Part shown: piece by piece, positions 41,644-51,212 of the stretch | How the letters are laid out: every line of letters starts with the position of its first letter | How positions within the stretch are numbered: the stretch's first letter is position 1 | Source of the DNA: JALCRY01 sp050946575 | GTDB taxonomy: Bacteria > Bacillota > Clostridia > Peptostreptococcales > Anaerovoracaceae | NCBI GenBank assembly: GCA_050946575.1 | Contig: JBMNVB010000003.1 | Coordinates: 110,593 to 174,592 of the forward strand | Length of the DNA stretch: 64,000 nucleotides | Direction of reading: 5' to 3' | Position numbers and translations under genes: made by a program | Notes under the pieces: model-generated | The model's input: the letters and a program-made list of their open reading frames with translations, nothing else | Told to the model about the DNA's origin: nothing | Database searches by the model: none

Positions 41644-42568
41644 TCATACTCCCGTGATGCCGGATCAATGCATTGATTACCTGGCCGTAAGACCCGGCGG
41701 GACATACGTTGACGGCACTGTCGGAGGAGGCGGGCACGCACGGCTCATATGCGAAAAGCTGTCGCCCGAAGGCACGATCATATGCATCGACCGCGACGAA
41801 GACGCGATAGAGGCGGCGCGCGGCAGGCTCGAAAAATACGATTGCAGAAAAATCTTTGTCCGGAGCAATTATTCCGAAATAAAGGGGATCCTGGACGAGC
41901 GGGGGATAGAAAAAATAGACGGGGCGCTCCTCGACCTCGGGGTGTCGTCCTTCCAGCTTGACAGCGCGGAACGCGGGTTTTCGTACATGCATGACGCGCC
42001 GCTGGACATGAGGATGGACAGACGCGATCATTTTACGGCGTACGACCTCGTGAATACGTACAGGGAAGAGAATCTCACTGAAGTTATAAAGAAATACGGC
42101 GAGGAAAGATGGGCGTCGCGGATAAGCAGGTTCATCTGCGAACGCAGGAAGGAAAAGCCGATAGAAACCACCGGGGAGCTTGTGGACATAATCAAGGCCG
42201 CGGTCCCGGCATCGGCGAGACGCGAAGGACCGCATCCCGCGAAGCGCACGTTCCAGGCGATAAGGATAGAAGTGAACGACGAGCTCGGGAGACTCGGAAG
42301 CGCACTGACCGATTTTCTCGATGTGCTCGCGCCGGGCGGGAGAATGTGTGTGATCACATTCCATTCGCTCGAGGACAGGATAGTAAAGAATGTTTTCAGG
42401 GACAGGGCAGACCCCTGTACATGTCCGCCGGATTTTCCGGTATGTGTGTGCGGCAAAAAGGCGGACATAAAAAAGATCACGGGAAAGCCGGTCGTCCCCG
42501 GAAAAGACGAGATCGAATCCAATCCGAGGGCGAGAAGCGCGAAATTAAGGGTAGTTGAAAGGATATAA
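41633..42568 (+). CDS. rsmH: 16S rRNA (cytosine(1402)-N4)-methyltransferase RsmH
   Basis: The 311-residue SAM methyltransferase (MraW) shows HTPVMPDQCIDYLAVRPGGTYVDGTVGGGGHA, with core DGTVGGGGHA, LLDLGVSSFQLD, RRDHFTAYDLVN, KRTFQAIRIEVNDEL and FHSLEDRIVKN. Full length. It begins with a paired GCATTGAT element (41664-41677) inside codons for Asp-Gln-Cys-Ile-Asp. Confidence 0.96.
   Translation: MEFSHTPVMPDQCIDYLAVRPGGTYVDGTVGGGGHARLICEKLSPEGTIICIDRDEDAIEAARGRLEKYDCRKIFVRSNYSEIKGILDERGIEKIDGALLDLGVSSFQLDSAERGFSYMHDAPLDMRMDRRDHFTAYDLVNTYREENLTEVIKKYGEERWASRISRFICERRKEKPIETTGELVDIIKAAVPASARREGPHPAKRTFQAIRIEVNDELGRLGSALTDFLDVLAPGGRMCVITFHSLEDRIVKNVFRDRADPCTCPPDFPVCVCGKKADIKKITGKPVVPGKDEIESNPRARSAKLRVVERI
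41664..41677. repeat. Palindromic GCATTGAT pair inside rsmH
   Basis: ATCAATGCATTGAT is a perfect 14-bp palindrome, the same head-to-head arrangement as at 8743-8760, here within coding sequence. Confidence 0.9.
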
Positions 42569-42573
42569 CCATT

Positions 42574-43014
42574 ATGATGACAGCATCTGAATGGAACAGG
42601 AAGCATCAGGCATATGAGGACAGCGAGTACGGATATGACATCGACGTTCAGCCGAAGCACCGTTCGAGCAGACGAACGGGCGTCGTCCTTTCGGCGCGCG
42701 ACAAGCGCTTCATCCTCCGTGCGATCCTGCTCATAGGCATTATGTGCATAGGTGTGGTCATCACTTCGGCGTTCGTCGCTTCGGTTACTTATCAGAACAA
42801 TGAACTGAAGGCGCAGAACCAGGCGCTGCAGAGCGAGGTCGATTCGCTCCAGATGGAGGTGGACAGCGCGACGAATCTCAGCACGATCGCGTCGAAGGCA
42901 TCGGATAAACTGGGGATGGTGTATCCGGACGGGACTAAGTATGTAGAGATAACATCAGCCGACAAGACGCAGACAAATTTCGCCGCTTCACTGAAAAAGC
43001 AGGCATATGATTGA
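42574..43014 (+). CDS. ftsL: FtsL-like septum protein
   Basis: The 146-residue bitopic protein sits where ftsL does. A basic cytosolic part (1-48) is followed by a membrane helix (about 50-70) and an extracellular leucine-zipper-like coiled coil (NNELKAQNQALQSEVDSLQ) ending in a short tail. FtsL sequences diverge strongly, so the call rests on topology, size and position between rsmH and the PBP. Confidence 0.8.
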   Translation: MMTASEWNRKHQAYEDSEYGYDIDVQPKHRSSRRTGVVLSARDKRFILRAILLIGIMCIGVVITSAFVASVTYQNNELKAQNQALQSEVDSLQMEVDSATNLSTIASKASDKLGMVYPDGTKYVEITSADKTQTNFAASLKKQAYD

Positions 43015-43064
43015 GGGAGCCCGCAACAGGCTCTGCTTGTTGAATAATTTCATAAAGTGGGAAT

Positions 43065-43117
43065 GAGTCAGACAGCTGAAAAATAGGACCAGTGAAGTTG
43101 CCTGACTCTTTCTTTTT
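43065..43117 (+). terminator. Terminator-like hairpin between ftsL and the PBP gene
   Basis: GAGTCAGACAGC (43065-43076) pairs with GTTGCCTGACTC (43097-43108), 10 of 12, over a 20-base loop, followed by TTTCTTTTT. It looks like an attenuator inside the dcw operon. Confidence 0.6.
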
Positions 43118-43136
43118 CAAGAGAGGTAATCTGCTG

Positions 43137-44957
43137 ATGTCTGTTCGCAGAAGAAATAAAAATGTGACGATAAAAAACAGGAGACAGCTCGTGTACGCAT
43201 TCGTGATATTCGCGGTGCTTATGCTGGCTCTCTGTTTTCGTGTGGGCTGGATACAGATCGTAAAGGGCGATGAGTACAGTTCCATGGCCCGGGCCCAGCA
43301 GACGCAGGACGATGTCGTGCAGGCGAAGCGCGGCGCTATAGTCGACAGGAACAACGCGCCGCTCGCGGAAAGCACGATAAAATATTCTGTGTGGATCCGC
43401 CCGGCTTCTATCAACACGTCGGAGAACAGTGACAAGACCGTAAGAGACGCGGAGAACGCGAAAAAGATGAAGAACGTCTGCACGAAGCTTGCAGGTGCGC
43501 TCGATATGGACGCAGATGAGATCTACAAAATGGTGGAGGGAAAGACGAACGTCGTCAAGATCGCGAAATACGAAAGCGCCGAGACGGCTGACAAGGTAAG
43601 GAAGCTTGATCTCACGGGCGTCGAGATAACGGAGCAGACGAAGCGATATTACCCGAACGGGAATTTCGCGTCCCAGCTCCTCGGCAGTGTCACGGATGAC
43701 AATGAAGGGATCGCCGGCCTCGAACTCCAGTATAACTCATACCTGAAAGGCGTGGACGGCAGGTGGATCTACAGAAAGGACGTGCTCGGGAATCTCCTGA
43801 GCGGAGGCTCGCAGAAATACGAACAGCCGGTGGAGGGCGACACGGTCGTGACCACAGTAGACGGCGTGATCCAGCAGTACGCCGAGAAGGCGTGCAAGAA
43901 TGTGAAGACGAGTTCCAAGGCAGAACGCGTTTCATGCCTTGTGATGGATCCGCAGACGGGAGAAATACTGGCTGCGGCTTCATATCCTGGATACGATCCG
44001 AATAACCCCAGAACGCCGGCAGGCACGACAGCCAGAAAAAAGTATAACAGTCTCAGTGATGATCAGAAGCTTAAATATCTGCAGAAGATGTGGAGATGCC
44101 CGCTGTTCCAGGATACATATGAACCGGGCTCGACCTTCAAGCTCCTGACAGCGGCGATGGCGCTTGAAGAAAACGACGCCAATCTTACGGAGACCTGGAA
44201 CTGCACGGGGTCGATCACTGTGGACAATGTCAAGCTGAAGTGCTGGAACTGGCGGAATCCTCACGGGACGCAGAATCTTGAAGAGGCGGTCGGGAATTCC
44301 TGCAACCCGGTGTTCGCGACACTCGCCATGAAGATCGGAGCGAAAACGTTCTACGACTACATGGGTCTGTTCGGGATCACTGAAAAGACGGGCATTGATT
44401 ATCCGGGCGAAGGCCAGGGGCTCGTGATGTCGCTCGATACTCTGGAGGCGAGCAATGTGAACCTCGCTACACAGGGCTACGGACAGGGCGTGTCCGTGAC
44501 GCCGGTGCAGCTGCTCACGGCGATATGCTCCATCGGGAACGACGGCGTCATGGTGCAGCCGCATCTCGTGAAGGAAATAAAGGATTCAAAGGGCAATACC
44601 GTAAAGAAATTCGGCACGACGAAAATCAGACGAGTCATGTCCGAGGACACCGCAAACAAGATGAAGGATATCATGCAGTATGTAGTTGACGAAGGCGGCG
44701 GCGAGAAAGCCAAGATAAAGGGCGTAAAAGTCGGAGGAAAGACCGGTACGGCTCAGGTTGTCGTGGACGGGGAATATACCGATGACGTAGTAGCGTCGTT
44801 TGTGGGCATGGCGCCGATGGACGATCCGCAGATCGCGGTGCTGTTCCTCGTTGACAAGCCGGCGGACCAGTCGCACGGCGGCACGGTCGCGGCGCCGGGA
44901 GCAAAATACGTGATCCAGAATACACTGAAATACATGAATCTGGCGAGTGGAAATTGA
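43137..44957 (+). CDS. class B penicillin-binding protein (FtsI/SpoVD type)
   Basis: This transpeptidase cross-links septal peptidoglycan. From ATG 43137 (AGAGG about 10 bases upstream) it has 606 residues; GTG 43092 is an in-frame alternative but lies inside the hairpin. A basic head and membrane helix (about 20-42) precede the dimerisation domain (RGAIVDRNNAPLAES) and the catalytic domain with the SxxK Ser in EPGSTFKLLTAAMA, the SxN motif in VGNSCNPVF and KTGTA near 550. No C-terminal PASTA domains, unlike many SpoVD or PBP2x proteins. Works with FtsW, encoded downstream. Confidence 0.93.
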   Translation: MSVRRRNKNVTIKNRRQLVYAFVIFAVLMLALCFRVGWIQIVKGDEYSSMARAQQTQDDVVQAKRGAIVDRNNAPLAESTIKYSVWIRPASINTSENSDKTVRDAENAKKMKNVCTKLAGALDMDADEIYKMVEGKTNVVKIAKYESAETADKVRKLDLTGVEITEQTKRYYPNGNFASQLLGSVTDDNEGIAGLELQYNSYLKGVDGRWIYRKDVLGNLLSGGSQKYEQPVEGDTVVTTVDGVIQQYAEKACKNVKTSSKAERVSCLVMDPQTGEILAAASYPGYDPNNPRTPAGTTARKKYNSLSDDQKLKYLQKMWRCPLFQDTYEPGSTFKLLTAAMALEENDANLTETWNCTGSITVDNVKLKCWNWRNPHGTQNLEEAVGNSCNPVFATLAMKIGAKTFYDYMGLFGITEKTGIDYPGEGQGLVMSLDTLEASNVNLATQGYGQGVSVTPVQLLTAICSIGNDGVMVQPHLVKEIKDSKGNTVKKFGTTKIRRVMSEDTANKMKDIMQYVVDEGGGEKAKIKGVKVGGKTGTAQVVVDGEYTDDVVASFVGMAPMDDPQIAVLFLVDKPADQSHGGTVAAPGAKYVIQNTLKYMNLASGN

Positions 44958-45005
44958 AGCTGAAAGTAGTATAATATTTTGGGCCGGTATGACCGGGAGG
45001 ATGAA

Positions 45006-46388
45006 TTGAGAAAGTATACTATGAAGGAGATCGCCGGCATCACCGGCGGCGAGATATACCGGGGAGATGCGGAAAGCACTGTCGATAAGGCGTTTGCCGA
45101 TTCAAGGCAGGCTGTACCGGGAGGACTGTATTTCGCTCTTCCGGGCGAGAACAGGGACGGGCATGAGTTTCTGAAGGATGTGCTGGCTGCCGGAGGAACG
45201 GCGTTCGTGATCTCGGATGCCGACGCTCTGGACGAAGCGGCGGCGGGAGCGGACATATCGGCGGTGAAGGTCGCCGACACGACGGACGCAATGAGAAAGC
45301 TCGCGGCGCATTATCTCCTGTCTCTCGACGCTGTCAGGATCGGCATTACGGGGAGCACCGGAAAGACAAGCACAAAGGACATGATGTATGCGGTCAGTTC
45401 GGTGAAATACAAGACCGGGAGGAATCTCGGGAACCTGAACACGGTGCAGGGACTCTGCATGACCATACTCGGTTTCGACGAGGACATAAAAGTCGCTATA
45501 CTGGAAATGGGCATGGACAAGCTCGGGGAGATCCATGAGCTTGCCGGCTTCATAAGGCCGAAGATAGCGCTGATGACGAATATCGGCATCTCGCATATAG
45601 AACGGCTCGGCAGCCGCGATAATATCTTCCGCGCGAAGATGGAGATCGTTGACTATTTCGGTCCGGACAATACTCTGATCATCAGCAAGGGGCCGGATTA
45701 TCTGAGACGCGAGAATGTGAGGCGCGGCGATTACAGGATACTGATGACGGGCGAAGATGAAGACTGCGATTATGTGGTCTCGAATATCCGCGAACGCGGG
45801 CTCTCGGGCATCAGTTTCGACATCACGCATAAAGGCAAGAAGCAGAATATCGACCTTCCCGTAATGGGACGCCACAATGCTCTGAACGCGGCGCTCGCGA
45901 TAGCTGCGGGCGGGGAGATCGGGATACCGATGAAGGACGCCGCGCGCGGTCTCAGGAAAATGGAGCTGACCGGCGGACGGCTCACGGTAAGAAGGGGCCG
46001 CAACGGGATCACGATCATCGACGATACGTATAATGCCAGCCCGGACTCCGTGAACTCGGCGATGAAAACTCTGATGAAACAGGCTTCCGATTCCGGCCGG
46101 CACATAGCCGTACTCGGGGATATGTTCGAGCTCGGGGAAAATGAAGCGGAAGAACACAGGCGCGTCGGTGAAAACGCGCGCGAACTCGGCATTGATGCCG
46201 TAATAACCATAGGCAGCCTTGCGGAAAACATAGCGGAAGGCGCCGGAGATATCGCCGTGCACTTCGGCACGAAGGAGGAATTCGCAGGGTGCGCGGATGA
46301 ATACATAAAGCAGGGGGATATGGTGCTCGTAAAGGCTTCGCACGGGATGCATCTTGAAGAAGTCGTCAGGGCGCTTTCGGAGGAATAA
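45006..46388 (+). CDS. murF: UDP-MurNAc-tripeptide--D-Ala-D-Ala ligase MurF
   Basis: The 460-residue Mur ligase adds the D-Ala-D-Ala made by Ddl. Motifs: GGEIYRGD, DSRQAVPGGLYFAL, ATP loop ITGSTGKTSTKDMMY, ILEMGMDKLGEIHELA, MTNIGISHIERLGSRDNI and DDTYNASPDSVNSAM. I choose TTG 45006 because GGGAGG lies 5 bases upstream and the protein then starts MRKYTMKEIAGITGGE as usual; an earlier in-frame TTG at 44979 lacks a site. Confidence 0.95.
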   Translation: MRKYTMKEIAGITGGEIYRGDAESTVDKAFADSRQAVPGGLYFALPGENRDGHEFLKDVLAAGGTAFVISDADALDEAAAGADISAVKVADTTDAMRKLAAHYLLSLDAVRIGITGSTGKTSTKDMMYAVSSVKYKTGRNLGNLNTVQGLCMTILGFDEDIKVAILEMGMDKLGEIHELAGFIRPKIALMTNIGISHIERLGSRDNIFRAKMEIVDYFGPDNTLIISKGPDYLRRENVRRGDYRILMTGEDEDCDYVVSNIRERGLSGISFDITHKGKKQNIDLPVMGRHNALNAALAIAAGGEIGIPMKDAARGLRKMELTGGRLTVRRGRNGITIIDDTYNASPDSVNSAMKTLMKQASDSGRHIAVLGDMFELGENEAEEHRRVGENARELGIDAVITIGSLAENIAEGAGDIAVHFGTKEEFAGCADEYIKQGDMVLVKASHGMHLEEVVRALSEE

Positions 46389-46390
46389 AT

Positions 46391-47419
46391 ATGTCGACAA
46401 TGGATATCGTAATAATGATAGTGCTCGGCGCTGCGATCACGGCCGGCGCGACGTACGCGCTGATACCGTTCCTGAAAAAGATGCACGCGGGTCAGAATAT
46501 CCGCGAGGAAGGGCCGGAATCGCACAAGAAAAAGGCGGGCACGCCGTCCATGGGCGGCTTCGCGATAATCGTCGGGACTATAGCGGCGATGTTCATCCAT
46601 CACGAGATATATAACAGCAGCGTATCCATCATTATTATAGGGTTCCTGCTGTTTGCTCTTGTCGGCTTCATGGATGACTACCTTAAGGTAGTCAAGCACC
46701 AGAACGAAGGCCTGAAGGTGCTGCAGAAATTCGGCCTTCAGTTCGTGATCTCGCTCGGGCTGTCGCTGTATATAGCGTACGGATCGGGCGTCGGCACGCT
46801 CGTGTTCATCCCGTTCGCCAAGACGTACGTCGATTTCGGGATATGGTTCGTACCGTTCCTCGTATTCACGTTCCTCGCGATGGTGAACGCGGTGAATTTC
46901 ACGGACGGACTCGACGGGCTCGCCTCGTCCGTCACGGCGATAGTATGCCTGACAATGATGCTGATCGCATTCTCGACGGCGAACACGTCGGCTTGGACAT
47001 TCCTGGAATCCGGCAAGGATATGGCGTCGCAGATGTATTTCGACGTGACCGACGCAGGACAGTTCTACGCGGCGCTGCTCGGTGCGTGCCTCGGCTTCCT
47101 GGTGCTGAACCATTATCCCGCAAAGGTGTTCATGGGCGACACCGGTTCGCTCGCGCTCGGCGGCGGCATCACGTGCGCGGCGGTCGTTATGAAAACAGAA
47201 CTTCTTCTCCCGATCGTTGGCCTTATATATGTGCTGGAAGTCCTGTCCGTGATCATACAGGTGGTGTATTTCAAGAAAACAGGAGGAAAGAGAATATTCA
47301 GGATGACGCCGCTCCATCATCATTATCAGGAGGGCGGCATGAAGGAAACGTCTGTCGTTGCAATGTTCAGCGCATTCACGGCCGTAATGTGTGTTATCGG
47401 CTATCTTGCGGCTGTATGA
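46391..47419 (+). CDS. mraY: phospho-MurNAc-pentapeptide transferase MraY
   Basis: The 342-residue, roughly ten-helix membrane enzyme makes lipid I on undecaprenyl phosphate. Hallmarks are EGPESHKKKAGTPSMGGFAI, GFMDDYLKVVKHQNEGLK (catalytic Asp pair), NFTDGLDGLASS and the cytoplasmic MTPLHHHYQEGG. GGAGG lies 8 bases before ATG 46391. Confidence 0.97.
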   Translation: MSTMDIVIMIVLGAAITAGATYALIPFLKKMHAGQNIREEGPESHKKKAGTPSMGGFAIIVGTIAAMFIHHEIYNSSVSIIIIGFLLFALVGFMDDYLKVVKHQNEGLKVLQKFGLQFVISLGLSLYIAYGSGVGTLVFIPFAKTYVDFGIWFVPFLVFTFLAMVNAVNFTDGLDGLASSVTAIVCLTMMLIAFSTANTSAWTFLESGKDMASQMYFDVTDAGQFYAALLGACLGFLVLNHYPAKVFMGDTGSLALGGGITCAAVVMKTELLLPIVGLIYVLEVLSVIIQVVYFKKTGGKRIFRMTPLHHHYQEGGMKETSVVAMFSAFTAVMCVIGYLAAV

Positions 47420-47440
47420 CAGTCTGGAGGATGAAAGAAT

Positions 47441-48832
47441 ATGAGAGATGAAAACAGGGAATTGAGAGACAAGAGAGTACTCGTCGTGGGGCTCGGAAGG
47501 TCCGGAGAGGCTGCGGTGCGCGCCGTTTTCAGCCTCGAAGCGGAAGTGACCGCGTACGACGGCAATGCTAAGTACAGGCTGAGCGACGAGTTCGGCGGTT
47601 TTTTAAGGGAAAACGATATTGAATGTCAGCTCGGCGGCACGCCGGACGTGACGGGCATGGATATGCTCGTGCTCAGCCCGGGAGTCCCGACTGACCTTCC
47701 TTTTATACAGGAAGCGAGGGAAAGCGGCATTGAGGTAATAGGAGAGCTCGAAGCCGCATACAGATACGGACACGGAAAGTACATCGCTATCACCGGTACG
47801 AACGGGAAGACCACAACAACGACTCTCGTCGGCGAGATATTCAGGAACGCCGGCAGGAAGACTGAAGTGGTGGGCAATATCGGAGTGCCCGTCATCACCA
47901 AGGCGATGGAGGCGGACGATGACACGTGGCTCGTGGCCGAGGTCAGCAGCTTCCAGCTGGAAACGGTCGATACGTTCAGGCCGGAAGTGTCCGCGATACT
48001 GAATCTCACGCCGGACCATATGGACAGGCATAAAACCATGGAAAACTACGGCCGCGCGAAGGCCAGAGTCTTCATGAATCAGGGGAAAGACGAATATCTC
48101 GTCATAAATTTCGACGACAAGGTCTGCTTTTCGCTCGCTAAGAATTCCGACGCGACGATCGTGCCGTTCAGCAGGAAGGATCCGATGCTGTTCGGAGCGT
48201 ATGTGCATAACGACATGATATCCGTGCGCGGCGGCGAAGGCGATATACACGACCTGTGCGGCGTCGACGAGCTGATAATCCCGGGGACGCATAACCTCGA
48301 GAACGCGCTCGCCGCGGCGGCGATATCGTATTTCGCCGGGGTAGAGCCGGATGTAATCGCGGAAACGCTCAGGACATTCAGAGGAGTCGAGCACAGGATA
48401 GAACCGTGCGGCGAGATAAACGGAGTGAAATTCGTGAACGACTCGAAAGGGACGAACCCGGACGCGGCTATAAAGGCGATAGAAGCCATAAAGGGCGATA
48501 TCGTGATCATTGCCGGAGGATACGACAAGGGTTCGCAGTACGAGGAATTTGTCGGCGCGTTCGACGATAAAGTGAAGCACGCTGTGCTGCTCGGCGCCAC
48601 GGCGGCGAAGATAAAGGACACGTGCGAACACGCCGGATTCACTAATACGATAATACTTAAGGACATGAAGGACTGCGTTTCGGAGGCGTACAGACTCGCG
48701 AAGAAGGGAGATACCGTGCTGCTGTCGCCCGCGTGCGCGAGCTGGGACATGTATCCGAACTTCGAGGAACGCGGACGCGATTTCAAGCAATGCGTAGAGG
48801 CATTGAAGAATGATGAAGAAGGCGCGGAGTAA
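47441..48832 (+). CDS. murD: UDP-MurNAc-L-alanine--D-glutamate ligase MurD
   Basis: The 463-residue ligase shows LVVGLGRSGEAAVRA, LSPGVPTDLPFI, the ATP loop ITGTNGKTTTTTLVGEI, EVSSFQLETVDTF, NLTPDHMDRH, HRIEPCGEINGVKFVNDSKGTNPDA (core NDSKGTNPDA) and LLSPACASWDMYPNFEERG. Complete; GGAGG upstream of ATG 47441. Confidence 0.97.
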   Translation: MRDENRELRDKRVLVVGLGRSGEAAVRAVFSLEAEVTAYDGNAKYRLSDEFGGFLRENDIECQLGGTPDVTGMDMLVLSPGVPTDLPFIQEARESGIEVIGELEAAYRYGHGKYIAITGTNGKTTTTTLVGEIFRNAGRKTEVVGNIGVPVITKAMEADDDTWLVAEVSSFQLETVDTFRPEVSAILNLTPDHMDRHKTMENYGRAKARVFMNQGKDEYLVINFDDKVCFSLAKNSDATIVPFSRKDPMLFGAYVHNDMISVRGGEGDIHDLCGVDELIIPGTHNLENALAAAAISYFAGVEPDVIAETLRTFRGVEHRIEPCGEINGVKFVNDSKGTNPDAAIKAIEAIKGDIVIIAGGYDKGSQYEEFVGAFDDKVKHAVLLGATAAKIKDTCEHAGFTNTIILKDMKDCVSEAYRLAKKGDTVLLSPACASWDMYPNFEERGRDFKQCVEALKNDEEGAE

Positions 48833-48843
48833 GATCCGGGGAA

Positions 48844-50103
48844 ATGACGGAGAAAAAAAGGGGAAAAACTGAAAAGAAGATGTCCGCGCGCAAGCGCAGG
48901 AAACTTGCCCGGAAATACCGGCTGAAGGACACCGGGCTCGGCCCGGGCGATTTCTGGCTCGTCGTATTTGTGCTGATACTCACGGTGTTCGGCATCGTAA
49001 TGGTATTCAGCGCGAGTTATTACAGCGCCATAAACGCGAGCGGCAATCCGTACAGTTATCTGATAAAGCAGCTGATTTTCGCGGTCACGGGGGGAGCACT
49101 CATGATACTCCTCGCATTGATAGATTATCATAAGTATGAAAAGGCCGCGAAATGGCTGATGCTGATCGGCATCGCCCTGCTGCTCGTGGTGCTCACGCCG
49201 GCCGGCGTGGAGATACAGGGCGCAAGGCGCTGGATAAATCTCGGGTTCACCACGGTCATGCCCGGTGAATTCGTGAAAATATGCGTGATAATTTTCGTCG
49301 CCTGGTGGTTCGGCCGGGACGCGGACAGAGTGAACAGCCTGACGCAGGGCGTGATCCCGATGATACTTCTTGCTGTGATCTGCGGCGGGCTGATAATGCT
49401 GCAGCCGAACATGTCCACGGCGATAACCGTTGTCGGCATCATCTTCATGATGATGTTCGTGGCCGGACTGAAAAAGGGATATATCATCGGGCTGTTCGCG
49501 CTCGGAGGAACGGCGGCGGTCATGCTCGTATTCTCAAGCGCGTACAGGATGGAGAGACTGCTGAGCTTTCTCGACCCGTTCGCGCAGCAGGATACGAACG
49601 GATATCAGGTCGTGCAGTCGCTGTACGCTCTCGGATCCGGCGGGATGTTCGGGAACGGACTCGGGAACAGCGTGGAGAAAAGCCTGTACCTTCCGGAGCC
49701 TCAGAACGATTTCATCCTTGCGATAATCGGAGAGGAACTCGGGTATTTAGGGATCATATTACTGATGCTCGTTTACATCGCGCTCATATGGCGCGGAATA
49801 AAGATAGCGATGGGCGCGCCGGACAGATTCGGCATGCTCATTGCGGCCGGCATTACGATGATGATAGGAATCCAGGTCGTCATGAACATAGCGGTCGTGA
49901 CGTCGTCGATGCCTCCCACAGGCGTCACGCTTCCGTTCGTGAGCTACGGAGGCAATGCGTTATGGCTGTTTTTGGGTTCCGCCGGCATACTGCTGAATAT
50001 ATCAAGACATGTCTCGGCTCCCGCACGCCCTCAGAAGGGATCGCGGAAGGTGACGGCAGCTGAGAGCGGAAGTGCGGGAAAACCCCGTGAGGAGGCATTA
50101 TGA
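48844..50103 (+). CDS. ftsW: peptidoglycan glycosyltransferase FtsW
   Basis: The 419-residue SEDS polymerase builds septal glycan strands with the class B PBP. A basic N-terminus (1-35) and about ten membrane helices; SEDS motifs include GARRWINLGFTTVMPGEFVKI, VVQSLYALGSGGMFGNGLG, PEPQNDFILAIIGEELGYLG and PPTGVTLPFVSYGGNALW. The stop overlaps murG by ATGA. One GCATTGAT copy (49114) encodes Ala-Leu-Ile. Confidence 0.95.
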   Translation: MTEKKRGKTEKKMSARKRRKLARKYRLKDTGLGPGDFWLVVFVLILTVFGIVMVFSASYYSAINASGNPYSYLIKQLIFAVTGGALMILLALIDYHKYEKAAKWLMLIGIALLLVVLTPAGVEIQGARRWINLGFTTVMPGEFVKICVIIFVAWWFGRDADRVNSLTQGVIPMILLAVICGGLIMLQPNMSTAITVVGIIFMMMFVAGLKKGYIIGLFALGGTAAVMLVFSSAYRMERLLSFLDPFAQQDTNGYQVVQSLYALGSGGMFGNGLGNSVEKSLYLPEPQNDFILAIIGEELGYLGIILLMLVYIALIWRGIKIAMGAPDRFGMLIAAGITMMIGIQVVMNIAVVTSSMPPTGVTLPFVSYGGNALWLFLGSAGILLNISRHVSAPARPQKGSRKVTAAESGSAGKPREEAL

Positions 50104-51203
50104 GAGTTATTATGACAGGAGGCGGCACAGGCGGCCACATTTACCCGGCGATCGCGATCGCGGACAAGATACTCGAGAAGACGAACGACAGCGAGATACT
50201 GTTCATAGGTGCGAAGCACGGCATGGAAAAGGACATCGTGCCGCGCCACGGATACCCGATAGAATTCGTGCCGGCGAGCGGGTTCCACAGAAAGAACATG
50301 CTCGCTAATATAAAAACGGTAAATGATTATCTGAACGGCAAGAAGCAGGCGGCGAAAATAGTGAAGGAATTCAGGCCCGACATGGTGATCGGGACCGGAG
50401 GATACGTGAGCGCTCCGGTGATAGCGGCGGCGGCCTCGCTCGGGGTGCCGTGCTATATCCACGAAGCTAACGCTTATCCGGGCATGTCTAACAGAATGCT
50501 CGAGAAATACTGCGACAAGGTATTCGTCGGATTCGAGGAAGCCGCGAAGTACTTCAAGAAGCAGGAGAAGATAGTAGTCGCGGGCACGCCGGTCAGGTCG
50601 GAGTTTTTCTCTGTTGAAAAGGGAGAAGCCCGCCGTGAGCTCGGCATACCTGAGGACGATTTCGTGCTGCTCGCGTTCGGCGGCAGCCTCGGAGCGGCCA
50701 GGATAAATAAGGCAATGCTGACACTTGTCGAGAAGTATAACGGCATGCCGGGAGTGCAGGTGTATTTCGGGACCGGCTCGTTCTATTATGACGTGATACT
50801 TCAGGAACTGAAGGACAGAGGCATAGATCTCCGGGACAACATACATGTCACGGAATATATAAACAACATGCAGTATTATCTTTCGGCCGCGGACCTCGTC
50901 GTTTCGAGGAGCGGGGCGCTGACGTGCTCGGAGATCAATATCTGCGGCAAGCCCGCCATACTGATACCGTCGCCGAACGTGACGGGCGACCATCAGACGT
51001 TCAACGCGAAGGCACTCGCCGAGAGCGGCGGCGCCGTGCTCATGCCGGAGGCGGACCTTACGGGCGAGGTGCTGCTCGAAGCCGTGGAGGACCTCAGAAA
51101 CGACAGAGACAAACTGGACGAAATGACGAAGAAGAGCATCGAGCGATCCTCGAAGGACGCCGCTGATATAATATATTACAGTGTTATCTCGCAGAATTAT
51201 TAA
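50100..51203 (+). CDS. murG: UDP-GlcNAc--undecaprenyl-PP-MurNAc-pentapeptide transferase MurG
   Basis: The 367-residue GT-B enzyme turns lipid I into lipid II at the inner membrane face. It has TGGGTGGHIYPAIAIAD, PDMVIGTGGYVSAPVI, IHEANAYPGMSN, FGGSLGAARINKAM and SRSGALTCSEINICGKPAILIP with core SRSGALT. GAGGAGG ahead of the ATG lies in ftsW. Confidence 0.97.
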   Translation: MRVIMTGGGTGGHIYPAIAIADKILEKTNDSEILFIGAKHGMEKDIVPRHGYPIEFVPASGFHRKNMLANIKTVNDYLNGKKQAAKIVKEFRPDMVIGTGGYVSAPVIAAAASLGVPCYIHEANAYPGMSNRMLEKYCDKVFVGFEEAAKYFKKQEKIVVAGTPVRSEFFSVEKGEARRELGIPEDDFVLLAFGGSLGAARINKAMLTLVEKYNGMPGVQVYFGTGSFYYDVILQELKDRGIDLRDNIHVTEYINNMQYYLSAADLVVSRSGALTCSEINICGKPAILIPSPNVTGDHQTFNAKALAESGGAVLMPEADLTGEVLLEAVEDLRNDRDKLDEMTKKSIERSSKDAADIIYYSVISQNY

Positions 51204-51212
51204 CGGAGCAGA

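Noticed and set aside
45770..47323. 517-codon minus-strand open frame opposite murF and mraY
   Set aside because: Antisense shadow; murF and mraY are certain.
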